This document shows, piece by piece, positions 35,260 through 46,800 of a stretch of 64,000 bases of DNA. The number at the start of each line of letters is the position of its first letter. Positions within the stretch are counted from its first letter, which is position 1. Made by a program: the position numbers and the translations under genes. This stretch comes from Clarkia xantiana subsp. parviflora (Eukaryota > Streptophyta > Magnoliopsida > Myrtales > Onagraceae): contig JAPTYO010000011.1 in NCBI GenBank assembly GCA_036873135.1, positions 5,626,298 to 5,690,297 on the forward strand, in the 5' to 3' direction. Under the pieces are notes generated by a model, which did not search any database, was not told the origin of the DNA, and worked only from the letters and a program-made list of their open reading frames with translations.

Positions 35260-36188
35260 CTAATTGCGAAAAGCTTTATTTATATATATATATTATTGCA
35301 TGTTGACTAGCAGTATAGCTAATATATTAATTAATTATAATTATAAGAACCTAAAATGTGGCATCATCATTTCTATACTTGTTATTAATTTAACCATTTG
35401 TTTGATTTCGAGGACTTATCCTTTTAGGGTCTCTTTTTCTTTAAACACTATGCATTAGTAGCAATAAAACGACTTACCAACATTATGCAATAGTAGCAGG
35501 AAAGCGACTTGTTATTTATGCACATGTGAATTATATACACTGACAAAAGACTTGATGATTAATTAGGACTATAATTAATTAGGGTTGTTAAGTTTTATGA
35601 AAGTAAAATCTCATGTGTAATATAATGGTCAACGACTAGTATATAAATAAATGAATGGAATTAATTTAGTATTGAATTAATATAACCATAAAAACAAACT
35701 GAATTTGAGCATTTTGAAAAAAAAAAAATTGATATTTAAAAAAAAATTATTATAGCAAAGAGCAAACTATATTAATTTTCTTCATTAAAGAATGATGAGA
35801 ATCGCACACATAATAATCACATCATACATGTTAATGTTACATGAGAGATAAATCAATATAACTATATTAAATTACATTATATGGATATTACACGTTTGAG
35901 CTTCATCAACAGTTTGCACTTTTTTATATTTTGAAACTTTAGTTTTTAAAAAATAAATAAAAATTCTGATTTGCTTTTTTATAATTATTATTTATTAACC
36001 GTTTATAATTATAGAAAGCATAAATACTTTTAATTTTTCTGTGACCTGTTGTTTTTATTTTTGGTAAAGGGCCTAATATTTTGAGCTTGTGCGACATTTC
36101 TTATGAATATCTCGAAAGAAATAAAAGAAAATATCTGACGTTGGCCCAATAATGAGGCCCAACCGAGAAATACAAGTGGAAAAGGGAG
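35260..36188. other. AT-rich intergenic
   Basis: No gene or clear repeat structure was recognised. Confidence 0.5.
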
Positions 36189-36196
36189 GGTATGAC

Positions 36197-36570
36197 CAGT
36201 GTTTTGAAACCGGACCGGGCCTTGAACCGGAAAGGTGACCGGTTCCCGGTCTAACCGGTCCAACCCGGTTCAACCCGGTTCCATTGCTGATTACATTATT
36301 AGGATTTAGAAATCTTGGTAACATTTATTAATCTGTCCTTTCATCAACATCCAGACATGCAGTTTGGTGGTAGCACTACGTTATATCTAGCATAGGTCGG
36401 AGGTTCAAATCCAACTACACCCCATTAATATTTTCTGATCTTTACTGTTACGGTCAGACCGGTACTGATTTGTCCGGTCTAACCCGGTTTAACTGTGTAG
36501 TCTTATAATTTACCAAAACCGGACCGCCGATATGTCCGACCGCCGGTCCGGTCCGGTTTTTAAAACATTG
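36197..36570. mobile_element. hAT-type MITE, 374 bp, same family as 1471-1892
   Basis: It starts CAGTGTTTTGAAACCGG and ends CCGGTTTTTAAAACATTG, with perfect 8-bp duplications GGTATGAC at 36189-36196 and 36571-36578. At 36360-36425 it contains a tRNA-like stretch: GGTGGTAGCACTACG followed by GGAGGTTCAAATCC. A homologous stretch occurs in the 1.5-kb copy. Confidence 0.9.
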
Positions 36571-36578
36571 GGTATGAC

Positions 36579-37017
36579 AAAACTAATAATTAATTTTTTT
36601 TGGCAAAAAAAAAAAACTAATAGTTAATTTTACTTTGGCCATTGTTAATTAAATTTTTAAAAATATAAAAATATAATGTCATAAATCGAAAATTGTAGCT
36701 TTAACTGTAAATAGTTTATTTTTGGGTTCGACTAAAATAAACTCGAGTTTATTTCAACTCGATTTCTCAGCCATCAGATTATGCATGTGTAAGAAACATT
36801 TTTTATCTCTCCTCAATTATTATTGATTATCTCTCATGATCTAACGGCTAAAAAATCAAGTTTAAATAAACTCGACTGCATTTTAGCCAGTTTTTTTTTT
36901 TTTTAATTGAGACCAATCAGGGAGGGGGTTTGGTTTTAGTCGGCACCTAAATTATGTACATGCCTATTGAAATATTGGAAAAGTGGTTAGGAGAAATTCG
37001 AATAAACCGAGTTATTA
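36579..37017. other. intergenic
   Basis: AT-rich, no gene. A phrase AATAAACTCGAGTTTATTTCAAC near 36740 and its near reverse complement at 36862-36880 suggest another small inverted-repeat element, not delimited. Confidence 0.35.
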
Positions 37018-38839
37018 GAGCACTTCCAATAGGAAGTGCCTAGTGCCTCCACATCAGCAGCCACGTCACTGCCAACTCATCAAAGTGGCACTGCTACAGT
37101 ATTTGCTACAGTAAATGGCACTGTAAAATTGGCACTCTCTCCAGTAGTGGAGGCCAAGTTCCACTTCTACATTGGGACCCACATAATTTCATAATTCAAA
37201 TATAATTTTTGCATTATATATAAATTATATATCATTATATATTCATATTTTTTTTACAAATACGGACATGAATAAATAATGAGATTCAAGTATTAGATGT
37301 TTTAATTAAAAAAAATAGGGAAAAATATATACAAAATTATAAAAATGTAATTGAATTTTTTAATAAAAATTTACATTCTATAGGAATAAGAAAATAACCG
37401 GGTCGGTCGGTTCAGAACTGGTATAGACTGGACCGGTTCCAAACAGACCAATTATGCGATAGGAGAACCAGACCAAAAACTAGTAATATACTTCTAAAGA
37501 AATTGATTTTTGACTTGACCAGACTGTTTTGAACTGGTTTTTAACTGGATCAGTTTTGTCGGAGGATCGGTTTTTCATTTTTTTTTTATTAGGGTAAATT
37601 TGTATAGGAAAATGGGTCGGACCAGTTTTGAACCGAACCAGACTTTTTTTACAGTTCCAGTCCAAAATCGGTCCATAATTTTTAGTGCTAATTTCAAATT
37701 CAGTCCAGACCGGACCATACTGTTTTAATTAGTACCAATCCAGTTCGGAACATATCCGGGCCCGACCGGTTCGTGCATATCCATAGTTCTCTATTGTCAA
37801 TTCATTGCAATAATTATACGTTACTTGACCAAGGTAAAATTACTATTAGGTGCAGTCCCCATGCGGCATGCAGAATGATTGATAAGTATAATTGTTGATA
37901 TAATAACATTGATCAATCAAATTCATTGAATCTATTATTTCACCATAATCAGTGTATATCTATTATACGTTGATTGACATATATTAATTCAACATTATCA
38001 ACATATTCACGTTTATGTACATCCATGATCATATTAGTAAATTGATTATTGCATTAATCATGTGTTTTTATATATGATTTTCAATATATGTAAATTAGAA
38101 ATATATTATATATACATCATTCTAAAAGTATAATTTTTATAATAATTTATCGTAAAAGATATATTTCTTTCATATAATAATATAATATAATATAATACGT
38201 AAAATATATAAAAATATATATGCGTTAAAATAATATAGTATTTTGTAGTAATTATTTTCCATATTTAATAATTTGAAATGTTATACTATTTCAAAATTTA
38301 GAATTAACGGTTATTCAACATGGTAACATATAAACAAATTAGATATGGAAATTTTGAAATTGATTCAAATTTAAAAAGTAGTAATTTTGGTTCGTGTCGT
38401 TATTTATGTTACATAATATTCAAAATGACTGATTACGGCTCTTGTCTATATGACTTAGCGTAACCGAATATATATACAATCAAAGAGATGAGCAACACAA
38501 TCGAATAAAATAATATTAAAAAGTTGGCACCGACATGAACAGTAACTTGGGAGTTCCTACTAGTAGGCACTGTCCCACTTCACTATTCACTCAATAATTG
38601 CAAAACAGTAATATTAGTAATCCTAGTCACGCCTAGTGGCGCCTAGTCAGCGTCCAGTGGCAAAAATTGGAACTAGGCACTCCCATTTTGGAACAAGGCA
38701 CTCCTATTGAAAATGCAAGTGCCTATTTAATCATTACCAGTAGGGACCAACAGTAAAAGGCACTAGGTACTAGGCACTCTCTACAATAATAAATTTACAA
38801 CATGGAACTAGGAACTAGGCACTACTATTGGAAGTGCTC
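37018..38839. mobile_element. PIF/Harbinger-like element, 1.8 kb, non-autonomous
   Basis: It starts GAGCACTTCCAATAGGAAG and ends CTATTGGAAGTGCTC, flanked by TTA at 37015-37017 and 38840-38842. The 3-bp TTA duplication and GAGCA start fit the PIF/Harbinger group. Subterminal zones repeat GGCACT and TAGTGCC. The interior is very AT-rich, has no transposase, and includes a decayed GAACCGG-type repeat at about 37390-37785. Confidence 0.7.
37390..37785. repeat. decayed hAT-like repeat inside the PIF-like element
   Basis: It is rich in GGACCGGTT and GAACCGAACC motifs, opens near CCGGGTCGGTCGGTTC and closes near CCGACCGGTTCGTGCATATCC. No matching target duplication could be settled. Confidence 0.45.
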
Positions 38840-38842
38840 TTA

Positions 38843-39798
38843 CTTACCAATTTAATTTTATTATTTATAATATTCGGTTAGTTTTGGAAGATAAGTAAAT
38901 ATGTAAAAGGGCTAATAATAAGCTGTAAACAGTTTAAGGTTTTTCGAATATTGAAATTTAACTTCTAAAGTTTGAAAAGTTTAAATAACCAGTCATATTT
39001 TCATTTTTGTTGAAATTTAGTATTTTTACACGTCTTTTCATCTCCATTTAATTATTTTCATCAATTCACTCACCCACTCATATCCATCACTCTTTACTTT
39101 TCACAAAACTATCGAATTTCCCTCAAAACGTGAACAATAAAAAAAAAAGTGTCTAGCTGAGTAGTCCGAAGCAAATTCCAGATATAATGGAGCGGGGTTT
39201 ATTTGTGCGAATGTGACCAGCTTCTTTGGTGACGGTCCCGACAAGGTGAAGAGAATAGAGCGTGTATAAGAGCTCGAATTTGACAGTCGGTTTCATCAGA
39301 ATTAGTTTTTCTAAAATAATCTCACCGATACACCAAATATCAATAAAATGAAATTTGAGACTCACCATTATAAATTTCAAACTTTAGATTTCATTAAAGA
39401 AAAAACTTGATAATATTCATCATTACATAAATATCTGATTTACCGACTTTAAATTTGAGAATCTAATTTAATATATATTATTTCCAAAATATTAAAACCA
39501 ACAAAATAAAATACTAAAATAGTGAATGAACTCAAATTCCCGTTGTTCACTTCTCACTTGATGCAATCCTCGTCGGCAATTAATTGTTCCGTTACGCAAC
39601 AAAGACAGATCCTTCAGCAAAAATGATAATTGAATAAAGACTAATGATCAGCAAGTCATCATTATTATCCACTTTTATTTACAGTTAAGTTCTAATTGGT
39701 CCTCTAACTATCACTAATATGAATTTGGTCCGTTGTATATATTTTAAAAATGCATTTTATTCATTTTAACTATTGAAATAGTGGTTTAACATACCTTA
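38843..39798. other. AT-rich intergenic
   Basis: No gene recognised. The reading frame at 39153-39380 on the minus strand has no family signature and is treated as chance. Confidence 0.5.
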
Positions 39799-39806
39799 AT
39801 CAGATG

Positions 39807-40685
39807 TAGGCCTGTCAATTTTGGACCCAACCCGAAACGAACCTGAATCAACCCGAGCTCGGGTCGGGTTCGAATCCCAAATTTGAGTGTTCGGGTCAGT
39901 TTTAGGTTGACCCGAATCTGACCCGGAAAAAAACTGGTCGGGTTCAGGTCCTGATATTTGACCCTATCCCGACCCGTTTGACCTGTATATAATTAGATTA
40001 TGAATAATAATATATAAATAGATAACGATAAAATATTAAAAGCAAAAGTAAAATTAAACAAATGACAAAGTATACACCTAACATCATCACTTTCTATTTT
40101 CTATCATTTATTATTCTTCTCCTCAATTTTAAAGGCTCGGTCGGCATTTAGATATAGTCACAATTCTACTCATCGAATCACAACTCAACGATTCACAGAC
40201 CTCACGTACGGGCACGACTTACAATAAGAGGAGACGGTAAAACAAAAATCTCAGCCTTAATCACTTAGGAAAAAAAAACACTGATTATATTTCCTAAATC
40301 GCATATTCTAATTCCGACCTAACCGATGACTCGAAATTTACAATTAAATTCTCAAGGAGGGGATAGAATTATTGACAAAGACATGGAGATGAAGTTCTTT
40401 TAGGGTGGAGTAACAAATAACGAGTTAGAAGAAAGAGAAGAGTTTGGAAACGAATATGGAACATAATTGAATGGAATGAGCAACAAGCAGCGGCCATCGA
40501 CCAATGAGAAACATATGAATTTATGGACGGGTTATGGGTTGACCCGGTGACCCGTTAGGTCAGGTTGGGGTTCTGAGACTTGATCCTTTATAAAGTTCGG
40601 GTCGGCTTCGAATTGACTGCATATTGACCCACGGGTCACCGGTTTCGATTCACGGATTACGGGTCGAACCGGTTTGACAGGCTTA
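39807..40685. mobile_element. hAT element, non-autonomous, 879 bp
   Basis: It starts TAGGCCTGTCAATTTTGG and ends CCGGTTTGACAGGCTTA, with perfect 8-bp duplications ATCAGATG at 39799-39806 and 40686-40693. Subterminal GACCCG and CGGGTCGG repeats fill both ends. Confidence 0.88.
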
Positions 40686-40693
40686 ATCAGATG

Positions 40694-42291
40694 TATACGG
40701 AAAAAATATTAGTATTTGAAATACGCAAAAAGATTTGACCAAAAAAATTACACAAAAGGATGCAACAGTTCTTCTACTAATAGTTGGAGGACCAATCAAT
40801 CAATTCAATTTTCAGTGTCCTTAATAATAAATACAACAGCAAAATCCAAATCTTCTTTCATTTTCCCATAACAGAAAAATGAAGTTAGTAACCATGCAGT
40901 GATGGTCCGACTACGATATATCTTAGCTGTCAAGTTACTTGTATTATTTATTTAGATGAATTTTGGGCCAATAATACATTTGTTGACTTTTCTTATTCTT
41001 TATTTTTTGTAATAAAAAATTAGCTTTTTTGGTAGAAAAACATTAGCTTAGTAACAAGTATGTTTATTGGAAAAAAAAAACAAGTATGTTTATATATGCA
41101 GTTATGCACTATCCTTATTTTCTGTTTTGGTAATACATTTTCTATATTATCTGTCCAGGACTAACACATGTGCATTTGCATATTCACAAAATTTAAAATA
41201 AAAAGATAATCTATACTATAAGAGCTCTGCTTGAAAATTAATATTTAACTAAATATGCTAAAAAGTTATGGATTTTAATTTAAATTATTTTAATAACTAG
41301 AAACGGTTCATATTGAATTTCATAAGAAAAGTAGTATGGAAATTAGTCTATCGTAAAAAATTAATAACACTTTGAAGTTTAATTATGATTAAAATAATGC
41401 AATTGAATATATTATTAAATAATATATATAAACAAATTAAAATAATATAATATAATATTATTTAATAATGTAAATTTTCTAAAGTATTTAGAGTCACGTA
41501 ATTATTAATCATGAAAAATAATAGTGGTATCTTAACTAGAAACTATAGAATTGATTTTTAATTTTAAGATTGCTAATCTTGTTATGTGTAATTATGTGCT
41601 TTAATTAGAATAAAATAATTTATACCCGTTACAATTCATGTCAAATTGGAAAGAAAATGAGCAAGTTACGCCCACGTTAGCTCTTTTGATGGCTACCAAT
41701 ATAATAGTTTCGTTAAGCAATTGAAAATATTGCAGCGGATTACTTTTCAATCGGTCGTTTAATTGAAACACACCCATTTGTAAAATAATTGAAAGATATA
41801 GTTGAAATTAGGGATGTCAAATTGAACTTTTAATTGGTAATATTTCGCTGCAATTTTTCAGTTTAGTGTCTAATTAATCTTAGGTACATATTAAAAAAGC
41901 CCAAATGGCTAAAACATGCTTATTTTCTGTTTAAATTAACATAAATTGTAACAGATTTAGCAATTTGCTCGAAAATTAGAAGTTCAAGTCGCCAATTTAA
42001 ACAAACTAACATATATCGATTTGTTATCGGATAAGTTGAGCTGACGATTTAGTTATTAACTTTAAATTAATTGTGAATACACAAAACAAGATTGGAAAAA
42101 GCCTATAAAAGAATATTCAACCTTGAAATAGAACTGTTTTTTTTTATGACTTATAAGTTATAAATAAATAATTAATAAAAATGAAACTAATTCTTAAAAT
42201 AATTATAAACTCCATTCATTAATATTTATGTATTTTGGAACACATAAACTCATTTGACATTTAATTTAACTAAAGGAAATGCATTAGAGCC
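40694..42291. other. AT-rich intergenic
   Basis: No gene. TCTATACTATAAGAGC at 41211-41226 resembles a Helitron 5' end, but no matching 3' hairpin and CTAG end was found downstream. Confidence 0.4.
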
Positions 42292-42294
42292 TTA

Positions 42295-42713
42295 GAGCAT
42301 CCACAATGGTTTTACATAAATTGTATTCTTTAAAGTTGCCACGTAGACATTTATGTACACTTTAAGTAATACGTAAATTTAAGACACATGTAAAAAATAT
42401 TTTCTCTGCAATCATATTATTTAAACATATTCCTTAAATATATTTTATTATTAAATTTTCCAACAACCACCAATAAGATATTAACATTAATTATAAAATG
42501 AATTAATTTATAAAAAAAAAAATTTGTTACGTAATACATAGTGCATTACTTATATTTAAGGAATGCTTTATGTAAAAACATAAATTTATGTGTGGGTCCC
42601 ATCTTTAAAGAATGCTATGTAAAACCACTGTAGATAGTTTTTGTTGCTTTACTTAAATAAACATGTAGGACCCACGTTTACGTAATCTTTATATAATACC
42701 ACTGTGGATGCTC
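42295..42713. mobile_element. PIF/Harbinger-like MITE, 419 bp
   Basis: It starts GAGCATCCACAATGGTTTTA and ends ACCACTGTGGATGCTC, flanked by TTA at 42292-42294 and 42714-42716. No coding region. Confidence 0.82.
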
Positions 42714-42716
42714 TTA

Positions 42717-43773
42717 GCTGTTAGACAACACCATAAAAATTTTCAAGACGTTGACAATTCTTGTGTAGGCTTGGTGTTTACACCAACCAATAAAAACATA
42801 ACAAGTGTTACAGTCTTTTGGTGTGTGTTTTTTTTTTTTAAACTCTGAGAATGAACCTAAAATGGAGTAGTGTAAAGACACTTTCATGATTTAATTAGTT
42901 TGGTGATTTAATTAGTTTGGTGTAAAGACTAAATCTACACAATAACATCAGAAAACGCAAGCGTGTATATATTTGTATAAATATTTTCATATTATATATA
43001 TGAAATAGTTATAAAAAAAAAATTATATATATGAAATGAAGTTAATGAACAGAAGAGGAGAGTCATTTTCCGAACCACAAGAAACCAAAAATGGAGGTAA
43101 AGAACAAACGGCAAGCAACTAGAACCAGAACCACACGCGCAAAAAGTAGAAGCTGCTGAAGAAGATGGATATGGAGGTAGAATTTTCTATTCACAAATTT
43201 CCTGTGAATCCCTTCTCTTATCCTTGCAAATTCATACACTTGTCCTTCCACCTTACCCACTTGTCACGATAAATATTTTTTGTAAAGACAATCAACAAAA
43301 AAATTGTGATTTCTTCCGCCACAACATGTGATTTCGGAAGGTGCACATTCGCTGTTGCTTGAGTTTCTCACGACCTCGCTCTCCGATGCTTGCTTCTGTT
43401 GACTGTGCGCTGAAGTGATTTGGACTTGCTGCTCAAATCAGTAAGAGGTTAGTAAAAGCTTTTAATCTTGAATTCACTGTGTCGTCAATTGCTGATTCTG
43501 CGATTTCGTGGTGGTGATTTCACTGAGAAATTCGAAATTCGAAGTTGAAAGGTGTTTGATTTTGTCAAATCGTACCGTTGGAGTTCAGATTTGAAATTCT
43601 GGATTCAAATCCAGTTATGCATTGTTTGATTGTTAATTTCAGATGATCATCTTCCAGAATCTGCTGTGAGATCGTAATTCGAGTATTCATCTGCAACTGC
43701 TTGCCGTGATTAGGATTTTGCTATTACTAGAGCTTCTCCTTCTTCTTCGGAGACTGAGTTGTGATATTGACAA
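42717..43773 (+). promoter_or_regulatory. upstream region and 5' UTR of FAB1
   Basis: The stretch turns from AT-rich to mixed composition at about 43300. A possible 5' UTR intron runs from a GTAAGAG donor near 43441 to an acceptor (TTAATTTCAG) ending at 43642. No coding exon is seen before 43774. Confidence 0.4.
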
Positions 43774-43791
43774 ATGAAATCACCGTCATGA
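43774..43791 (+). promoter_or_regulatory. upstream ORF 1 of FAB1 (5 codons plus stop)
   Basis: ATG at 43774 and TGA at 43789-43791. The stop overlaps the next ATG in the sequence CATGAG. Confidence 0.55.
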
Positions 43792-43853
43792 GAAGCGTTG
43801 GTAGGGAAGTAGTCGATGGGCACCCCAGACAACAAACTGTCCGATTTGGTTGA
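43788..43853 (+). promoter_or_regulatory. upstream ORF 2 of FAB1, overlaps the main start
   Basis: ATG at 43788 opens a 21-codon frame that ends at TGA 43851-43853, past the FAB1 ATG at 43816 and in a different frame. Ribosomes using it would bypass the main start, so it could damp translation if the transcript begins upstream. Confidence 0.55.
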
Positions 43854-46800
43854 CCTAGTGAGATCCTGGATCCCTCGTAGGACAGAACCGGTAAACATGG
43901 CTCGGGACTTTTGGATGCCCGACCAGAGCTGTCTGGTCTGCTATGAATGTGACTCCCCTTTCAAAATATTCAACCGGAGACACCATTGTCGGCTTTGTGG
44001 CAGAGTTTTTTGTGGAAGCTGTACTGAGAATTCCATCCCTGCCAACTCAGAGGAGCGGAATGATGCTCGTGAGGATCGGGAGCGGATTAGGGTTTGTAAT
44101 TATTGCTTCAAGCAATGGGAGCAAGCAATAGCAGGAGATGATAATAGAGTGGCTACTGAACCAACCCCTCGTCTTAGCCATTCGCCATCTGCAGCTAGCC
44201 TTGTTAGTAGTAAATCAAGCTGCAGTAGTAGCAGCAGCAGTGCCAGTGCCTCAACTCCTTACTCCACTGGACCGTATCAGCACGTGCTGTATTGTGATCG
44301 GTTTGTTGAAATGGATCAATCTGAGGTCGAGCAAGTTGATGCAGTATCTAGCAGAAGTATCCAACAAGGTGAAGATATTGGGGATGGATCTTCCAACAAT
44401 TATTTTACTTTAAATAGGTATAATTCAGAATCTTTAACTTAAATTATGGTTACATACCAAGTTGCTAGCTGAACTTGTGATTGATGTTTTGGTTGCTAGT
44501 TATAGCTATACTAATACGTTGTGCATTTTGCTAGCACCGTCCATTTTTCTGTTAAGTCTGAAAAGTCCACATTTGCATACACGTGTCATCCAGGGTATCA
44601 CAGATACATTTTACATACAAAGTCGATTGAAATATTGATAGAGCTAGCAAGCTTCAATTCAGTATTAGTTTAACTAGTGAAAAATTGCAAAGAGAAAAAA
44701 TAACTAGAAATTGACCAGCAAGCCGCACATCGGCTACAAGTTCAGCTAGCACATTTATTAATTAACTCTAACCAATTTTTTTATTTATATATTTTTACAA
44801 CTTTATGCTTTTTAGCTGTCGTTTGTGGTATTTGTATTTCGGTGCTTTGGTGCAAGTTTATAGTAAAGGGAATAAGCATTAATCTGCCTTTATTTCCCAT
44901 TTGTAGGAGTGATGATGAATCTGATGAATACGACATGTACCATCTGCAGTATGGTCCGGTTAGTATGAGCAATGCGGACAATATCTATTTACCATATGGA
45001 AGCCACCTAGGGGAAGTTAATACCGACGCCCAGCAAGAACCCTACCATTCATTCCCTAACAATGCCATTGATGAGACCAATTGCACTGACGAAGAAGTTG
45101 GTGAGCCTTTGGAGCCCAGCAATGTTTCAGAAGCCACTGCGCATGAAGATGCCGAACCTGTTGACTTTGAGAACAATGGCCTACTATGGCTCCCTCCAGA
45201 GCCTGCAGACAAAGAAGATGAAAGAGAAGCTCAAATGTTGGACGAGAATGATGGGGAAGGTGCTTCTGGGGAGTGGGGATACCTCCGGTCAAAAAACAGT
45301 TTTGGTAGTGGAGACTATCGAAACAAAGATAAGACGGACGAAGAGCACAGACACGCAATGAAGAATGTACTTGAAAGCCATTTTAGGGTTCTGATAGCAC
45401 AGCTTCTGCAGGTTGAGAACCTACCTGCAATTGATGAAGAAGGAAAAGATAATTGGTTGGATATAATAACGTGTCTTTCTTGGGAAGCTGCTACAATGCT
45501 TAAACCCGATATGAGCAAGGGTGGAGGAATGGATCCTGGTGGATATGTCAAGGTCAAATGCATAGCTTCTGGCCGTCCAAGTGAGAGGTACATCTTTTTA
45601 TCAGGCTTAATTGATTACATCAATATGTATGTGTTTTGGAATGGGTTAATTGGACCTTGTGGCTTTATATACTTTTCTATAGAGAGAGCAAACGTATTTG
45701 GGTGGAACTTAGTGAGAGAGTCAATTTTTGTTTTTTTTGTTACCTATTTAGGTATAAAATGATCTAGTGGGTGGTAAATAATTCCTAGAAACGGAAAAGT
45801 TTCTACTTTTACAGTAATTTTCACTCCAAGCTCCACACATTTTATCATTGTTCTTTATAATATGAATGAAACATATGGGTTAGGTATGAGCTTGGATCTC
45901 ACTACTGGAACACACCATTATAATTTTGAGGAATTTAGTTTCATTTATTGAACCATTTATTTAAGCTATTTTCCGTTAAATTCAAATTAGTGTGTTCTTC
46001 TTCGAGTTGATTATTTAATAGTGTTAATTTCTTATATCGTCAGTTAGCAGAAAATCTTTAGTGTCCATTAACACATGTAGCTCCTAGGGAGAAGTATTTC
46101 CATGTCTTGAGAGTGTACTCCATTAAAAACCCTTTTGCTCTTCTTATTTCGAGTAAGTGACGTGGTATTAGTTTGTTCTGAGCTTCTTTTAGTAAGGTGG
46201 TGAAAGGAGTTGTCTGCAAGAAGAACGTGGCTCATCGCCGCATGACATCTAAGATAGAAAACCCCCGCCTCCTTATTCTAGGAGGAGCTTTGGAATATCA
46301 ACGTGTTTCTAATCATTTATCAAGTGTTGACACGTTATTGCAGCAGGTTGTCCCAACTTATCTATAATTAATTTATAGAATCAGTTGAATATGATTTTAC
46401 TTGCTCTATCCCTGGGCTAATTATTAGTTTCATTGATTTTTTTTTCGTCTGTCTCTCTAGGAAATGGATCATTTGAAGATGGCAGTTGCAAAAATCGACG
46501 CACATCAACCTGATATTCTTTTGGTAGAGAAATCGGTATCTCGGTATGCACAGGATTATATTCTTGCAAAAGATATTTCACTTGTTTTGAATATTAGGAG
46601 GCCTTTGTTAGAACGAATAGCTCGGTGCACCGGGGCACATATTATACCTTCAGTTGATCATCTCACTTCTCCAAAACTTGGGTATTGTGATGCATTCCAT
46701 GTCGAGAAATTTTTTGAAGTGCATGGTAGTGCTGGGCAAGGAGGAAAGAAACTGACTAAGACACTGATGTTTTTTGAGGGTTGCCCGAAGCCTTTTGGTT

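Noticed and set aside
39868..39880. GGTTCGAATCCC, a possible tRNA T-loop
   Set aside because: It sits inside GACCCG-type hAT repeats with no acceptor stem or anticodon arm around it.
41211..41226. Helitron-like 5' end
   Set aside because: No hairpin plus CTAG terminus was found downstream, so the element cannot be delimited.
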